A stretch of 64,000 nt of DNA from Collinsella aerofaciens (GCF_015554145.1 NZ_JADNHZ010000007.1:1-64000), one strand, 5' to 3'; positions 7,452 through 16,672 are shown, counted from the stretch's first letter. Numbers and translations: made by a program. The notes: generated from the letters alone by a model not told the origin.

Positions 7452-9098
7452 CTATGCCTCGTCCTTGCGATAGACAATACGCCCATCGAATATGGTCGTC
7501 TCGACCTCCAGCTCACGAAGCGCCATCGGGTCCATCTCAAACGGGTTACCCGACAGGATAACGATGTCGGCCAGCTTGCCGGCGGCAAGACTGCCCAGAC
7601 GGCGCTCGAAACCCTCGACATAGGCGGAGCCGAGCGTATGCGCCTGGAGCGTCTCGCCAAGCGTCAGCGCGTTCTCGCGGAAATAGCCTTCCGCCGGATG
7701 CCCATCGAACTCGCTGCGCGTCACCGCGGCATATACGGTGTCGATGGGATCGATCGACATGACCGCAGGCCAGTCGGTACCAAGGCCCAGATGGATTCCG
7801 CCGTCGGCCTCCTCCCGGTAGCGCCACATATGGCTCATGCGCTCCTCGCCGAGCGAGCCCTCGTACACGCCCTGCCCAAGGCCTCCAATGGGATGCTGCG
7901 GCTGAATCGCGGCGTTGATGCCCAGGCGCTTCATACGCGCAATGTCCTCAAACTGCAGGTTGTCGGTGTGCTCGATGGCAAAACGCGTCCCCTTGTCGCC
8001 GCACGCCTCCTCGGCGCGCTCGACGGCATCGATGATCATCGTGGCCGAGGCATCGCCAATGGCATGGATGCGAACGTCAAAGCCGTTCTTATCGGCCTCG
8101 AGCACCATGTGGTCGAGCGTCTCTTGGTTGCACGCCGGCTCGCCGCGGAAGCCCTTGCCCATGGGGGCGTTGAGATACGGCTCGTGCATGTATGCCGTAT
8201 AGGCCTCGGGGCAGCCGTCCAGGATGTACTTAAGGCCCGCCATGCGCACGCGCTCGCCATGATGGCGCGCCCTCAGAGCCTGCGACTCCGCCATGGGAGC
8301 ATCGAGCGCAGAGTAATAGCTAATGCGCAGCGTGCTGAGGTCCTCGTTTGCCAGTCGGTCGTAAATGTCGTACACGCCGGGCGTAGTCACGCCCAGGGGA
8401 TGCATGTCGCCGATCGAAGTGATGCCGAGCCTGTTAAACTTGCGCATCGACTTGAGCAGCGAAGCATCGAGGTCCGGCTTGTTGAGCACCACATCGAGCA
8501 GAATGTTCGTCGCCTGGGGCTCGGACAGAAAACCGTTGGGCTCGCCGTTGTCAAAGTGGCGGATGAGGCCGCCCTCGGGCGTCGGGGTGTTACGGTCGAT
8601 GCCGACCGCTTTGAGCGCGGCGGTATTGCACCAAACCACGTGCATCGAAAAGTCCGAAAGCACAATCGGGCGATCGATGTCGAGTGCATCGAGGCTACGG
8701 CAGTCGGGATCAGTCGGATCCTCCCATGCGGGCGAATACCAGCCCTGGCCGTAGATCCACGGGTTGTCGGGGTGCTCGGCGGCAAACTTCGCCACGGCAT
8801 CGACGCAGGCCTGCTCGCTCGGCAAGAACATCAAATCGCAGCAGAAGTCCTCGTCTTTCTGGATGGAGCCGAGCGCAAAGTGCATGTGCGAATCGTTGAA
8901 TCCGGGCATGACCAGCTTGTTGCCCGCATCGATCACCTCGGTATCGGGACCGACAAACGGCTGCACCTTGTCGGGTGCGCCCACGGCGACGATCTCGTTG
9001 CCGCGAACCGCGACGCATCCCGCATGGGGCTCAAGCTCCTCGGCCGTAAACAGCGCCGTCGTCTTAATGACGATGTCGGCAGGAACCACCGCCTCCAT
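7452..9098 (-). CDS. Metal-dependent amidohydrolase, YtcJ-like
   Basis: 548 residues, the usual size of the amidohydrolase-3 family. An N-terminal composite-domain strand (DIVIKTTALFTAEE) is followed by DSHMHF (metal-binding HxH), HAIGDAS, FAIEHTDNL and GLGTDWP, which supply the barrel His and Asp ligands. The C-terminal strand GKLADIVILSGNPFEMDP closes the fold. Members hydrolyse amide or cyclic amide bonds, mostly of unknown substrates. The ATG follows the upstream MFS stop by 2 bp (TAATCATG), and the downstream MFS starts 5 bp after its stop, giving an MFS-hydrolase-MFS operon. A divergently read LuxR gene (10515) is the probable regulator. Confidence 0.85.
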   Translation of the reverse strand: MEAVVPADIVIKTTALFTAEELEPHAGCVAVRGNEIVAVGAPDKVQPFVGPDTEVIDAGNKLVMPGFNDSHMHFALGSIQKDEDFCCDLMFLPSEQACVDAVAKFAAEHPDNPWIYGQGWYSPAWEDPTDPDCRSLDALDIDRPIVLSDFSMHVVWCNTAALKAVGIDRNTPTPEGGLIRHFDNGEPNGFLSEPQATNILLDVVLNKPDLDASLLKSMRKFNRLGITSIGDMHPLGVTTPGVYDIYDRLANEDLSTLRISYYSALDAPMAESQALRARHHGERVRMAGLKYILDGCPEAYTAYMHEPYLNAPMGKGFRGEPACNQETLDHMVLEADKNGFDVRIHAIGDASATMIIDAVERAEEACGDKGTRFAIEHTDNLQFEDIARMKRLGINAAIQPQHPIGGLGQGVYEGSLGEERMSHMWRYREEADGGIHLGLGTDWPAVMSIDPIDTVYAAVTRSEFDGHPAEGYFRENALTLGETLQAHTLGSAYVEGFERRLGSLAAGKLADIVILSGNPFEMDPMALRELEVETTIFDGRIVYRKDEA

Positions 9099-9100
9099 GA

Positions 9101-10312
9101 TTACTCGCCGTCCTTAGCGGCGGCAGCCTGCATAGCCTTGCGGCCGAGCTCGGGCAGGAAGAAGACCGGCACCACGGAAAGCAGGAAGCAGAGGCTCTCG
9201 AGGCCCATGTTCATGGTGTAGTCGGCGCCGGCGACAGCGGAGATGCCGATGGGCAGGAAGTAGCTCATGAGCAGGGAGATGGTGCCAACGATGCCGCCAG
9301 CGGAACCGGCGTACGTGTCGCCGATCTCGGGGAGCAGAACCGGCATGGACTGCATGATCGGACCGTTGATGGCGGTGAAGAAGCCGTTGGTGACCAGGAT
9401 CGCCCACAGCAGGAAGCCGACGGGGGTGTACCACGTCACGAACATCGAGACAGCGCCGATGAGCGTGGTGACGATGAGGAAGCCCTTGAACTTGCCAAGC
9501 TTGTCGCAGAAAGCAGGTCCCACGATGCAGCCGAAGAAGCTGCCGACGGTGACGATGGCGGCCATGAAGCCGGCGGTAGCGGCATCGATGCCCTTGCCGA
9601 GCTGGAGCGCCTGGGGCAGGAAGCCGGCATAGGCAGTGGTGGAGGCGAGGCCAAAGCCAACGCCGATGGAGATCAGCCACACGCCGGGGCTCTTGATGGC
9701 GACCTTGAGGTAGTCGAGCACGGGCTCGGGCTCGGGAAGCGGCTGACCCTCGGGCACGTCACGGTCGAGTACGATCCAAAGGACCCAGGAGATGGTCATG
9801 GCGACAGCGGCAACCATGTAGGAGTTGAAAACGCTGCCGAACATGCCGGCGCAGATCTGGGCGACGACGATGGCGACGCACGAAGCGGCGTAGAACAAGC
9901 CCATGGCAAAGCCGGTCTGCTCGCGGAACCACGTGCCGAGCACCTTGATGAGGTTGGCGTTGAGCGCCGAGATGCCCATGCCGATCAGGAACATCGACAC
10001 CATCTGCATCGTGAACGAGTCGAGCGTAAAGCAGCGGAGGAAGCCGCCGGCAACCGAAATTGCGGTGCAGACCGCAACGACCTTCTTGGAACCGATGCGG
10101 TCACCGAGGGCGCCCAGCGGAATCGAGAAGAAGACAGCAGTAAGCATGGGGACGAGGAACAGCATCGAGAAGCCGACGGTATCGATGTTGAGCATCGGCA
10201 TGACCTCGACGGCGAGCGCCGAGACCTGGTACTGCATGTAGTTAGCCATAAAGCACAGCAAGCAAACGACCGAAACGATCGCCCAGCGCCATGAAGGAAG
10301 CTTCTCTTCCAT
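9101..10312 (-). CDS. MFS transporter, first gene of the amidohydrolase operon
   Basis: 403 residues, 12 predicted membrane segments. PLGALGDRIGSKKVV is the MFS loop 2-3 signature. The ATG at 10312 is preceded by AAAGGAGTCATC. The open frame extends upstream to 10411, but that stretch is non-hydrophobic and lacks an SD, so it was excluded. Homologous to the 6256-7446 protein (shared NYxQYQVSxLA N-terminus). Having two related carriers around one hydrolase suggests separate import and export, or substrate and product, but direction cannot be told from the sequence. Confidence 0.87.
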   Translation of the reverse strand: MEEKLPSWRWAIVSVVCLLCFMANYMQYQVSALAVEVMPMLNIDTVGFSMLFLVPMLTAVFFSIPLGALGDRIGSKKVVAVCTAISVAGGFLRCFTLDSFTMQMVSMFLIGMGISALNANLIKVLGTWFREQTGFAMGLFYAASCVAIVVAQICAGMFGSVFNSYMVAAVAMTISWVLWIVLDRDVPEGQPLPEPEPVLDYLKVAIKSPGVWLISIGVGFGLASTTAYAGFLPQALQLGKGIDAATAGFMAAIVTVGSFFGCIVGPAFCDKLGKFKGFLIVTTLIGAVSMFVTWYTPVGFLLWAILVTNGFFTAINGPIMQSMPVLLPEIGDTYAGSAGGIVGTISLLMSYFLPIGISAVAGADYTMNMGLESLCFLLSVVPVFFLPELGRKAMQAAAAKDGE

Positions 10313-10447
10313 GATGACTCCTTTGGTTAGTCGAGTATTCAGACAGCTTGGAGAGCCGGGCCCTGGCTCTTCGGTGCCCACATTTTGCGATTGACCCTTC
10401 ACCGAAACCATTCGGCATCCGGCTTATCATCATGCGAAAAAAAAGGA

Positions 10448-10460
10448 GTAGTATCACTAC
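10448..10460. promoter_or_regulatory. Possible operator palindrome in a divergent promoter region
   Basis: GTAGTATCACTAC is a 5-bp perfect inverted repeat with a 3-bp centre, in the 200-bp gap between the divergent MFS operon and the LuxR gene. It is the only symmetric element I see there. Its binding partner is unknown and no clear -35/-10 pair was identified, so this is a weak call. Confidence 0.3.
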
Positions 10461-10514
10461 GCTAAATAGCTAAAACGCCAGCTTAAACCCTACGCAATTT
10501 CATCGGAGGTCATC

Positions 10515-11297
10515 TTGAGCTTTCTGTCCGATTCCGAGTGGCTCTGCTTAAACGATCTTGTGCTTTCGATTAATTCCATCGACAACGACCGAGAATTCCG
10601 GTCGACCATCCTCAAGAAGTTGCGTTTTCTTATCCCCTACGAGTCGGCAGCGTTTTTCCTGAGCGATCTTTCCAAAGACCTCGTTTCCACCCCGCAGGAA
10701 TGGAAGACGCGCGTCTTTCTCGACCCGCTCGGCATCGACGTCCCCGCCGGGATGCTCGAGCGCTACACCGAAGAGTACTGGCAACAGGATATGATCGTCG
10801 CGCATCGCAACCTCACGCGCTCGACGGTGCTGCGCGAATCCGACCAGCTCAGCCCCGGCGATATCGAGAGTAGCTATATGAAGGACTACCTTGGCGGCCG
10901 TCATGTCGTCAACGTGAGTTTCTTTAACGATGAGGGCTTTTTGGGATCGCTCAATCTCAATCGCAAAAAAGAGGAAGGCGACTTCACCGACCGCGAAGTC
11001 CAGATTCTGGAGCTGGTCGAGCCCCACCTTACCAATCGCCTATCCAAATGGCGCGTCCGGGCCGACCGCAGCTCATCCGAGGTGGTGTTCGCCCATGACT
11101 ACGATGTCTCGGCGCGCGAAATCGATGTGTGTCGTTGCGTGTTATCGGGCATGGACAACGCGGCCATCGCCGAAGAGCTCTCCATCAGCACTGGCACCGT
11201 TAAAAAGCATCTGGAGAACATCTTTCGAAAAACACAGGTCAACAGCCGCGTTGGGCTCATGGCGCTCCTTCAGCAGTACACGGCGCTCAAGCAGTAA
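10515..11297 (+). CDS. LuxR-family transcriptional regulator
   Basis: 260 residues. The C-terminal 65 residues form a LuxR helix-turn-helix: SAREIDVCRCVLSGMDNAAI, then ELSISTGTVKKHLENIFRKT. The first about 180 residues have a GAF-like character (for example NVSFFNDEGFLGSLNLNRKK and FTDREVQILELVEPHL) and could sense a ligand; no membrane segment is present. The start is TTG at 10515, four bases after GGAGGT. Placed head to head with the MFS-amidohydrolase-MFS operon, it most simply controls that operon. The effector is unknown. Confidence 0.85.
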   Translation: MSFLSDSEWLCLNDLVLSINSIDNDREFRSTILKKLRFLIPYESAAFFLSDLSKDLVSTPQEWKTRVFLDPLGIDVPAGMLERYTEEYWQQDMIVAHRNLTRSTVLRESDQLSPGDIESSYMKDYLGGRHVVNVSFFNDEGFLGSLNLNRKKEEGDFTDREVQILELVEPHLTNRLSKWRVRADRSSSEVVFAHDYDVSAREIDVCRCVLSGMDNAAIAEELSISTGTVKKHLENIFRKTQVNSRVGLMALLQQYTALKQ

Positions 11298-11321
11298 GAC
11301 CGTTCTCGCCCGCGAACCCGC

Positions 11322-12965
11322 TCACGCCCTATAAAACACGTTGTCGGCAAAGAAGTCGGTCGGCGGCTCCATGCAGGCGATCTCGCCATCAAACATCATG
11401 GCAATGTCATCGGCAACCTGCTCGGCAAAATCCAGGTCGTGCGTTGCCATGATGACGGTGCCGCCAGCCCGCGCATGGTCGCGCAGGGCGCGGGCGATGA
11501 TGCGGCGGCTGGCCAGGTCCAGACCCTTGGTGGGCTCATCGAGCAATAGCAGTTCGGGGCCGATTAGCAGTAGCTTTGCCAACGCAAGCAGTTGGCGCTG
11601 TCCGCCCGAAAGGTCATAGGGGTGGCGTTCCCCTAAGCCCGCGAGCCCCAGACTCACCGCGCGCTCCCGCGCCATATCCTCGCCGTACCCGCAGGTCGAA
11701 GCCCATTCCATCAGCTCGTCGCGCACCGTCTCGGCAACCAGCAATGCTTTGGGATTCTGAGGCAGCAGCGCCGCCGAGGCCGCTCCGCGCATCATGCGGC
11801 CGCGCTGCAGCTTGGCGGTCTTCGCCAGCACCGAAAGCATTGTCGACTTGCCGCAGCCGTTACCGCCAACAACCGCATGCACCGCGCCAGCCGAAAACGA
11901 CGCATCGAGCCCGCGCAGCACCCAACCGCCTGCGCGATCGTAGCGAAACCAGCTCCCTGCCAGGGTGGTAGCCGACCCAGCGTGCATTTTTTGGAGTATT
12001 CTGCTTCCATCCGTGCGCGGGAAGGCTTCCGAGCCGTTCTTGAGCGACGTTTGCGCCACAAATTCGGACGATTTGTCCAATTCCGAACTTTTTTTCGCGC
12101 TCGATGCGTCCACGGGCGACTCCAGAGAGCCCAAACTGTCCTCACGCCTGCTGAATACTCCTGTTTTTGCACATCGGATGGCACCCCACCCCAACATGTC
12201 ATCGGAAAACAGCGATTCTCGGCGTCCCAAAGAAGCCATATCCGCCACCTCGCGCACGCGGCCGCCCTCAATCCGATACGCGCACGTCGCATATTCGAGC
12301 ATCGGGCGCGGCTGGTGCGTTGCCACAACAACCGTGCAACCCAGCTCGCGGTTCACGCGAAACAGCGCGTGCAGAAAATTTTTCTCGGCAACAGGATCGA
12401 GCTGGGACGTGGGCTCGTCGAGCAGCAGCACGCGCGGGCGCAAGGCCAGCACGGCCGCCAACGACAGCAGCTGCTTGCGTCCGCCCGAAAGTGTATCGGT
12501 ATCGCGGTGGAGCCAATCCTCCAGCCCAAAGAAATAGCTGGTCTCGGCTACGCGACGGCGCATCTCGTCGCGCGACATACCCAGATTTTCCAGGCCAAAC
12601 GCCATCTCGTGCCACACGGTTTCGCACACGATCTGGTTCTCGGGATCCTGGAACACATAGCCCACGCGCTCCGCCGATGCCCGCACGTCCATGTCGGCAA
12701 CGTTCTCGCCCAGCACGCGCGCATCACCAGTGCGCTCGCCCGCCGGAGCGATCTCGGGCTTGAGCAGCGAGAGTAGCGTCGATTTGCCCGACCCAGTACC
12801 ACCAACCAGCAGTGCAAACGCACCTTGGGGAACAGACCAGTCGAGCTCGTCGAGTACCGGCGCCTCAGCCCCGGGGTAGGTAAAGCTCAGGCCCCGCACC
12901 TCAATCGCAGGCACATCGGAGCCGCACGCCCCGCCCGTTACCGAGCAGTTATCCAACCGGGTCAT
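11322..12965 (-). CDS. ECF transporter double ATPase (EcfA-EcfA' fusion) with an in-frame repeat insertion
   Basis: 547 residues with two complete ABC domains. The first (about 20-250) has GGTGSGKST, the signature LSGGRKQ and VLLLDEPTSQLD. The second (about 330-545) has GGNGCGKST, LSGGQRQ and LLLLDEPTKGLD. In other bacteria these are usually two proteins (EcfA1 and EcfA2) that power vitamin uptake together with EcfT and S subunits. The linker, residues about 265-328, is low-complexity sequence (AKTGVFS to ILQKMH) encoded exactly by the 189-bp repeat at 11983-12171. The start codon overlaps the ecfT stop by one base (TGATG), showing translational coupling. Both ATPase sites look intact, so the fusion should be functional despite the insertion. 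Confidence 0.9.
   Translation of the reverse strand: MTRLDNCSVTGGACGSDVPAIEVRGLSFTYPGAEAPVLDELDWSVPQGAFALLVGGTGSGKSTLLSLLKPEIAPAGERTGDARVLGENVADMDVRASAERVGYVFQDPENQIVCETVWHEMAFGLENLGMSRDEMRRRVAETSYFFGLEDWLHRDTDTLSGGRKQLLSLAAVLALRPRVLLLDEPTSQLDPVAEKNFLHALFRVNRELGCTVVVATHQPRPMLEYATCAYRIEGGRVREVADMASLGRRESLFSDDMLGWGAIRCAKTGVFSRREDSLGSLESPVDASSAKKSSELDKSSEFVAQTSLKNGSEAFPRTDGSRILQKMHAGSATTLAGSWFRYDRAGGWVLRGLDASFSAGAVHAVVGGNGCGKSTMLSVLAKTAKLQRGRMMRGAASAALLPQNPKALLVAETVRDELMEWASTCGYGEDMARERAVSLGLAGLGERHPYDLSGGQRQLLALAKLLLIGPELLLLDEPTKGLDLASRRIIARALRDHARAGGTVIMATHDLDFAEQVADDIAMMFDGEIACMEPPTDFFADNVFYRA
11983..12171. mobile_element. MITE-like element inside the ECF ATPase gene (63 codons, in frame)
   Basis: 19-nt terminal inverted repeats at 11983-12001 and 12153-12171. 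Both begin with TGCA and end with GGAGTATTC; they differ only in the six bases between (TTTTTT against AAAACA, read inward). Length is 189 bp, exactly 63 codons, with no stop codon in the host frame. It falls between the two ATPase domains. No target duplication is obvious and no transposase is encoded. Calling it a mobile element is an inference from its termini and placement. Confidence 0.65.
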
Positions 12966-13852
12966 CAGCCAAACCTCTTCTCGTCAATCGCGTGCAGCAC
13001 ACAGGGCAACACCATCCAAGCCGCGTACACAATATAGCCAGGCCACGGCGCCGGCACCGAAAGCTGCGGGTAAAACGAATACTGCGTCGTCGCGGTCCAC
13101 GCCACCGCCACCGCGGCAGCACCAAGCAGCGCGAGCCCGACCAGCGCGGCAACGTCGCTGCACCCCAGTCGATACCGCGCATACGTCGTACGACGCGTCG
13201 CGGCACCCCACCCGCGCGAGCGCATCGCGTCCGCACGCTCCAGCGAATCTTCCATGCCCCAGCCCATCAACACGCTCGACGCCCGCAAGCGCGAGCGCAC
13301 GGGGTCGGCCGGCGCGCGGCCCGGCACATCAATCGCATCCTGCACCGCCAACACCGTACGACCGCGGCGCAAAAACTGCGGGATAAGCCTCATGCACATC
13401 GAGATCATGAGCGCAATCACCGGTGCGGCATTGCCCAGCAGCGCGAGCACCTTGTCGTATTCGAGCATCGACGCCGCCGCCTCAAACCACAGCACGCTCG
13501 CCACAAACAGCCCGCCCATGCACAGGCCGTATACCATGCTCTCCAGATACACCGCGCGCATGCCAATACGGAACAGCTCCGTCGAGCCCGAGGCGCTAAA
13601 CAGCGGATTGAGCACCGCGACGATCAAAATCACCGGCAGCTGCCAGCGGAGTGCGCCCAGCGTGCGGGCAGCCCCACGCGTCGCAAATCCATACGCCAGC
13701 CCGCCCGCAAGTGACAGCGCAATCAGTACCGGCTGCATCGAGAACATAGTGAGCCCCAGCGTCAGCACTATATAGAGTGCCGGCACAGCCGGATGCGACA
13801 TCGAGAATGCCGCGACGGGCTCGCCGCCAAACTCCTCTCGTATGTTGTCCAC
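12965..13852 (-). CDS. ecfT: ECF transporter transmembrane coupling subunit EcfT
   Basis: About 295 residues (CbiQ/EcfT family). Hydrophobic N-terminal segments (SHPAVPALYIVLTLGLTMFS, VLIALSLAGGLAYG) are followed by the coupling helices with the conserved Ala-Arg-Gly type motif region SVLMGWGMEDSLERADAMRSRGW, which contacts the ATPases. The start is uncertain: GTG at 13852 is used here, ATG at 13801 would give 278 residues, and the open frame runs to 14023 through sequence that does not look like protein. Directly coupled to the fused ATPase gene. With the S component at 4915-5613 it would make a complete vitamin importer, although several S subunits probably share it. Confidence 0.88.
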   Translation of the reverse strand: MDNIREEFGGEPVAAFSMSHPAVPALYIVLTLGLTMFSMQPVLIALSLAGGLAYGFATRGAARTLGALRWQLPVILIVAVLNPLFSASGSTELFRIGMRAVYLESMVYGLCMGGLFVASVLWFEAAASMLEYDKVLALLGNAAPVIALMISMCMRLIPQFLRRGRTVLAVQDAIDVPGRAPADPVRSRLRASSVLMGWGMEDSLERADAMRSRGWGAATRRTTYARYRLGCSDVAALVGLALLGAAAVAVAWTATTQYSFYPQLSVPAPWPGYIVYAAWMVLPCVLHAIDEKRFG

Positions 13853-14051
13853 GGGCACCCCCGTCCCCTCGCTCAAACAACAGCTCCGCAGCACCGCCAA
13901 CGCCGCACGTACGCAGTGCAAACGCCACGCCGGCGGCGCAAGCCTCAACCGCCGCAAACCAATCGTTACGCGCTCGTCATATGCCTGCGGTATCATATTG
14001 CGCCGTGTATCGTTTCCAAACACACGTCTCTATAACGTAACAGGAGATCAC

Positions 14052-15464
14052 ATGGACGCAACCGCAATTATCCTCGCTGCCGGCGAGGGCACCCGCATGA
14101 AGTCGAACCACTGCAAGGTTTCGCACAAGATCCTGGGTAAGCCCATGGTCCAGTGGATCGTCGACGCTACCATCAAGGCCGGCTGCAGCCGCGTCGTGGT
14201 TGTCATCGGCAGCCACGCCGACGAGATGCGCGCCCTCATCGACGGCGCCTACGCCAGCAGCGCCACCAAGGTCGAGTGCGTCGAGCAGACCGAGCGTCTG
14301 GGCACCGGTCACGCCGTGAAGGTCGCGCTCGAGGCCTGTGGCATCACGCAAGGCCCCGTCGTGGTGCTCAACGGCGACCTGCCGCTCATCACCGCCGACA
14401 CCGTCGCCAAGTTCGCGCAAACCGTCGCCACCGGCGAGCTCGCCTGCACCGTCATGACCATGACCCCGCCCGATCCTTTCGGCTACGGCCGCATCAAGCT
14501 GGGCGCCGACGGTCAGATCGAGCGCATCATCGAGCAGAAGGACTGCACGCCCGAGCAGGCCGCCACGCTGCTGGAGTGCAACGCCGGCTGCTACGCCTTT
14601 GACGGCGCGCAGCTCGCCGCCCACATTAACGAGATCGGCAACGACAACGCGCAATCCGAGTACTACCTGCCCGACATGCTCGAGATCCTCAAAGGCCACG
14701 GCCAGGCTGTCTCCATCTTCCACTGCGACGACTACCGCGACGGCCTGGGCGTCAACAGCCGCATCCAGCTCGCACAGCTCACCGCCATCGCGCGCGACCG
14801 CATCAACGAGCACTGGATGGCCGAGGGCGTTACCTTCATCGACCCCACGCAGGCCTGGATCGGCCCCGATGCCGTTATCGGCCGCGATACCGTCGTGTGG
14901 CCGCAGACGCACCTGATCGGCCACGTCACCGTGGGCGAGGAGTGCCAGCTCGGTCCCAACAGCCGCCTCACCGACACCACCGTCGGCAGCGGCTGCACCA
15001 TCGATGAGACCATCGCCATCGAGGCCGTCATCGAGAACGGCGTCGACTGCGGCCCGCGCGCCTACCTGCGCCCGGGCACCCACATGCTCGACGGCTCCAA
15101 GGCCGGCACGCACGTGGAGATCAAGAAGTCCACGATCGGCGAGGGCTCCAAGGTGCCGCACCTGTCCTACATCGGCGACACCACCATGGGCTCCGGCGTC
15201 AACGTGGGCGCGGGCTCCATCACCTGCAACTACGACGGCGTTCACAAGCACAAGACCGTCATCGGCAAGGATGCCTTCATCGGCTCCGACACCATGATGG
15301 TCGCGCCCGCCCAGATCGGCGACGGCGCGCTCGTGGCCGCCGGCTCCGTCATCACCGAGCCGGTCCCGGCCGACGCACTTGGTCTGGGCCGCGCCCGTCA
15401 GGTAAATATTGAGGGCTGGGCCGCCGATTACCGCCGCCGCCTGCACGAGGACGACGAGGTATAA
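14052..15464 (+). CDS. glmU: Bifunctional GlcNAc-1-P uridyltransferase / GlcN-1-P acetyltransferase
   Basis: 470 residues, standard length. The N-terminal nucleotidyltransferase has LAAGEGTRMKS (signature GxGTRM), then LNGDLPLI and the metal-site region. From about residue 250 a left-handed beta-helix of hexapeptide repeats (VIGRDTVVWPQTHLIGHVTV) carries the acetyltransferase site, including RPGTHMLDGSKAGTHVEIKK and NYDGVHKHKTVIG. It makes UDP-GlcNAc for peptidoglycan. The start at 14052 follows CAGGAGATCAC; the frame is open upstream to 13842 but that part overlaps ecfT and is not conserved. Followed by a terminator, then prs, a pairing common in Gram-positive bacteria. Confidence 0.97.
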   Translation: MDATAIILAAGEGTRMKSNHCKVSHKILGKPMVQWIVDATIKAGCSRVVVVIGSHADEMRALIDGAYASSATKVECVEQTERLGTGHAVKVALEACGITQGPVVVLNGDLPLITADTVAKFAQTVATGELACTVMTMTPPDPFGYGRIKLGADGQIERIIEQKDCTPEQAATLLECNAGCYAFDGAQLAAHINEIGNDNAQSEYYLPDMLEILKGHGQAVSIFHCDDYRDGLGVNSRIQLAQLTAIARDRINEHWMAEGVTFIDPTQAWIGPDAVIGRDTVVWPQTHLIGHVTVGEECQLGPNSRLTDTTVGSGCTIDETIAIEAVIENGVDCGPRAYLRPGTHMLDGSKAGTHVEIKKSTIGEGSKVPHLSYIGDTTMGSGVNVGAGSITCNYDGVHKHKTVIGKDAFIGSDTMMVAPAQIGDGALVAAGSVITEPVPADALGLGRARQVNIEGWAADYRRRLHEDDEV

Positions 15465-15480
15465 CGTTTTACCAAGCACA

Positions 15481-15514
15481 AAAGGAGCTGCTCCATGGGG
15501 GCGGCTCCTTTTTC
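15481..15514 (+). terminator. Terminator after glmU
   Basis: Stem AAAGGAGC...GGCTCCTTT with a T tract (TTTTTCT), 17 bp after the glmU stop. Because prs follows 140 bp later, it may attenuate rather than fully separate the two. Confidence 0.8.
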
Positions 15515-15656
15515 TATCGTGACCTGCGCAACCGGATGAGTGGTCGGTTCGTGTCCGTTGGCGGTAAAGACGTTATCAGGACCCGATAAACCCCGCCGCG
15601 CGGTTACAATGCAACAAGGCATCTATATGGCATTCGATGTATAAAGGAGAAGGGTA

Positions 15657-16643
15657 ATGCCGATTAATGATCCCGAGAAGTCGGAGAATATGCGCAAGTC
15701 CATCCGCGTGTATTCCGGTTCCTCCAACCGTCCCCTCGCTCAGAAGATTGCTGAGTACCTTGGGGTCGAGCTTTCGGGCCTTACGCTAAAGCAGTTCGCC
15801 AATGGTGAGATTTACGCCCGCTACGACGAGACCGTCCGCGGCGCCGACGTCTTCCTGATTCAGTCCGTGGCCGGCGGCAACGTCAACGACATGCTCATGG
15901 AGCTGCTCATCGCCACCGACGCTGCCAAGCGTGCATCCGCCCGCTCCATCACCGCCGTCATCACCCACTACGGCTATGCCCGCCAGGACCGCAAGGCCGG
16001 CCCGCGCGAGCCCATCACCGCCCGCCTCGTCGCCAACCTGCTCGAGCGTGCCGGCGTCAACCGCATCATCACCCTCGACCTGCACCAGGGCCAGATCCAG
16101 GGCTTCTTCGATATCCCGGTTAACCACCTGTCCGCACTGCCGCTGTTTGGCCAGTACTACAACGACATGCACTTCGACACCGACAACCTGGTTGTCGTCT
16201 CCCCCGACGTGGGTCGCGCCAAGGCCGCCAAGAAGCTGTCCGACATGCTCGGCTGCGACCTGGCCATCGCCCACAAGGGCCGTCCGCGCCACAACGCCGC
16301 CGAGGTCATGGGCATCATCGGTGACATCAAGGGCAAGACCTGCATCATCAACGACGACATGATCGACACTGCTGGCACCCTGTGCGCCAACGTCAAGGAG
16401 CTCAAGGCTATGGGCGCCGGCGACATCTACGTCTGCGCCACCCACGGCATCTTCTCCGGTCCGGCCATCGAGCGTCTGAACGACGCCCCCATCGTCGAGT
16501 GCGTCGTCACCGACGCCATCCCCGTCGAGGTCGGCGGCAAGATCAAGACTATCTCGGTCGCCGAGGAGTTCGCTCAGGCCATCTCCGCCGTTTACCACGA
16601 GGAGCCCGTCTCCACGCTCGTCGGCGGCGACTTCGCGCTGTAA
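15657..16643 (+). CDS. prs: Ribose-phosphate pyrophosphokinase (PRPP synthetase)
   Basis: 328 residues. SGSSNRPLAQKIAEYLGV opens the family fold. DLHQGQIQGFFDIPVNHLSA contains the metal/ribose-phosphate region, VVSPDVGRAKAAKKLSDML the catalytic flexible loop area, and INDDMIDTAGTL the PRPP-binding loop. It transfers pyrophosphate from ATP to ribose-5-phosphate, supplying PRPP for the purine and pyrimidine enzymes found at 31-51 kb here. AAAGGAGAAGGGTA precedes the ATG. A strong GC-rich hairpin terminator follows at 16673-16748. Confidence 0.96.
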   Translation: MPINDPEKSENMRKSIRVYSGSSNRPLAQKIAEYLGVELSGLTLKQFANGEIYARYDETVRGADVFLIQSVAGGNVNDMLMELLIATDAAKRASARSITAVITHYGYARQDRKAGPREPITARLVANLLERAGVNRIITLDLHQGQIQGFFDIPVNHLSALPLFGQYYNDMHFDTDNLVVVSPDVGRAKAAKKLSDMLGCDLAIAHKGRPRHNAAEVMGIIGDIKGKTCIINDDMIDTAGTLCANVKELKAMGAGDIYVCATHGIFSGPAIERLNDAPIVECVVTDAIPVEVGGKIKTISVAEEFAQAISAVYHEEPVSTLVGGDFAL

Positions 16644-16672
16644 TCGCATCGTCCTTGCAACCCGGCGCTTCG

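Noticed and set aside
13977-15479. 500-codon minus-strand frame opposite glmU
   Set aside because: Ala/Gly/Asp/Val-rich mirror of glmU; glmU is unambiguous on plus.
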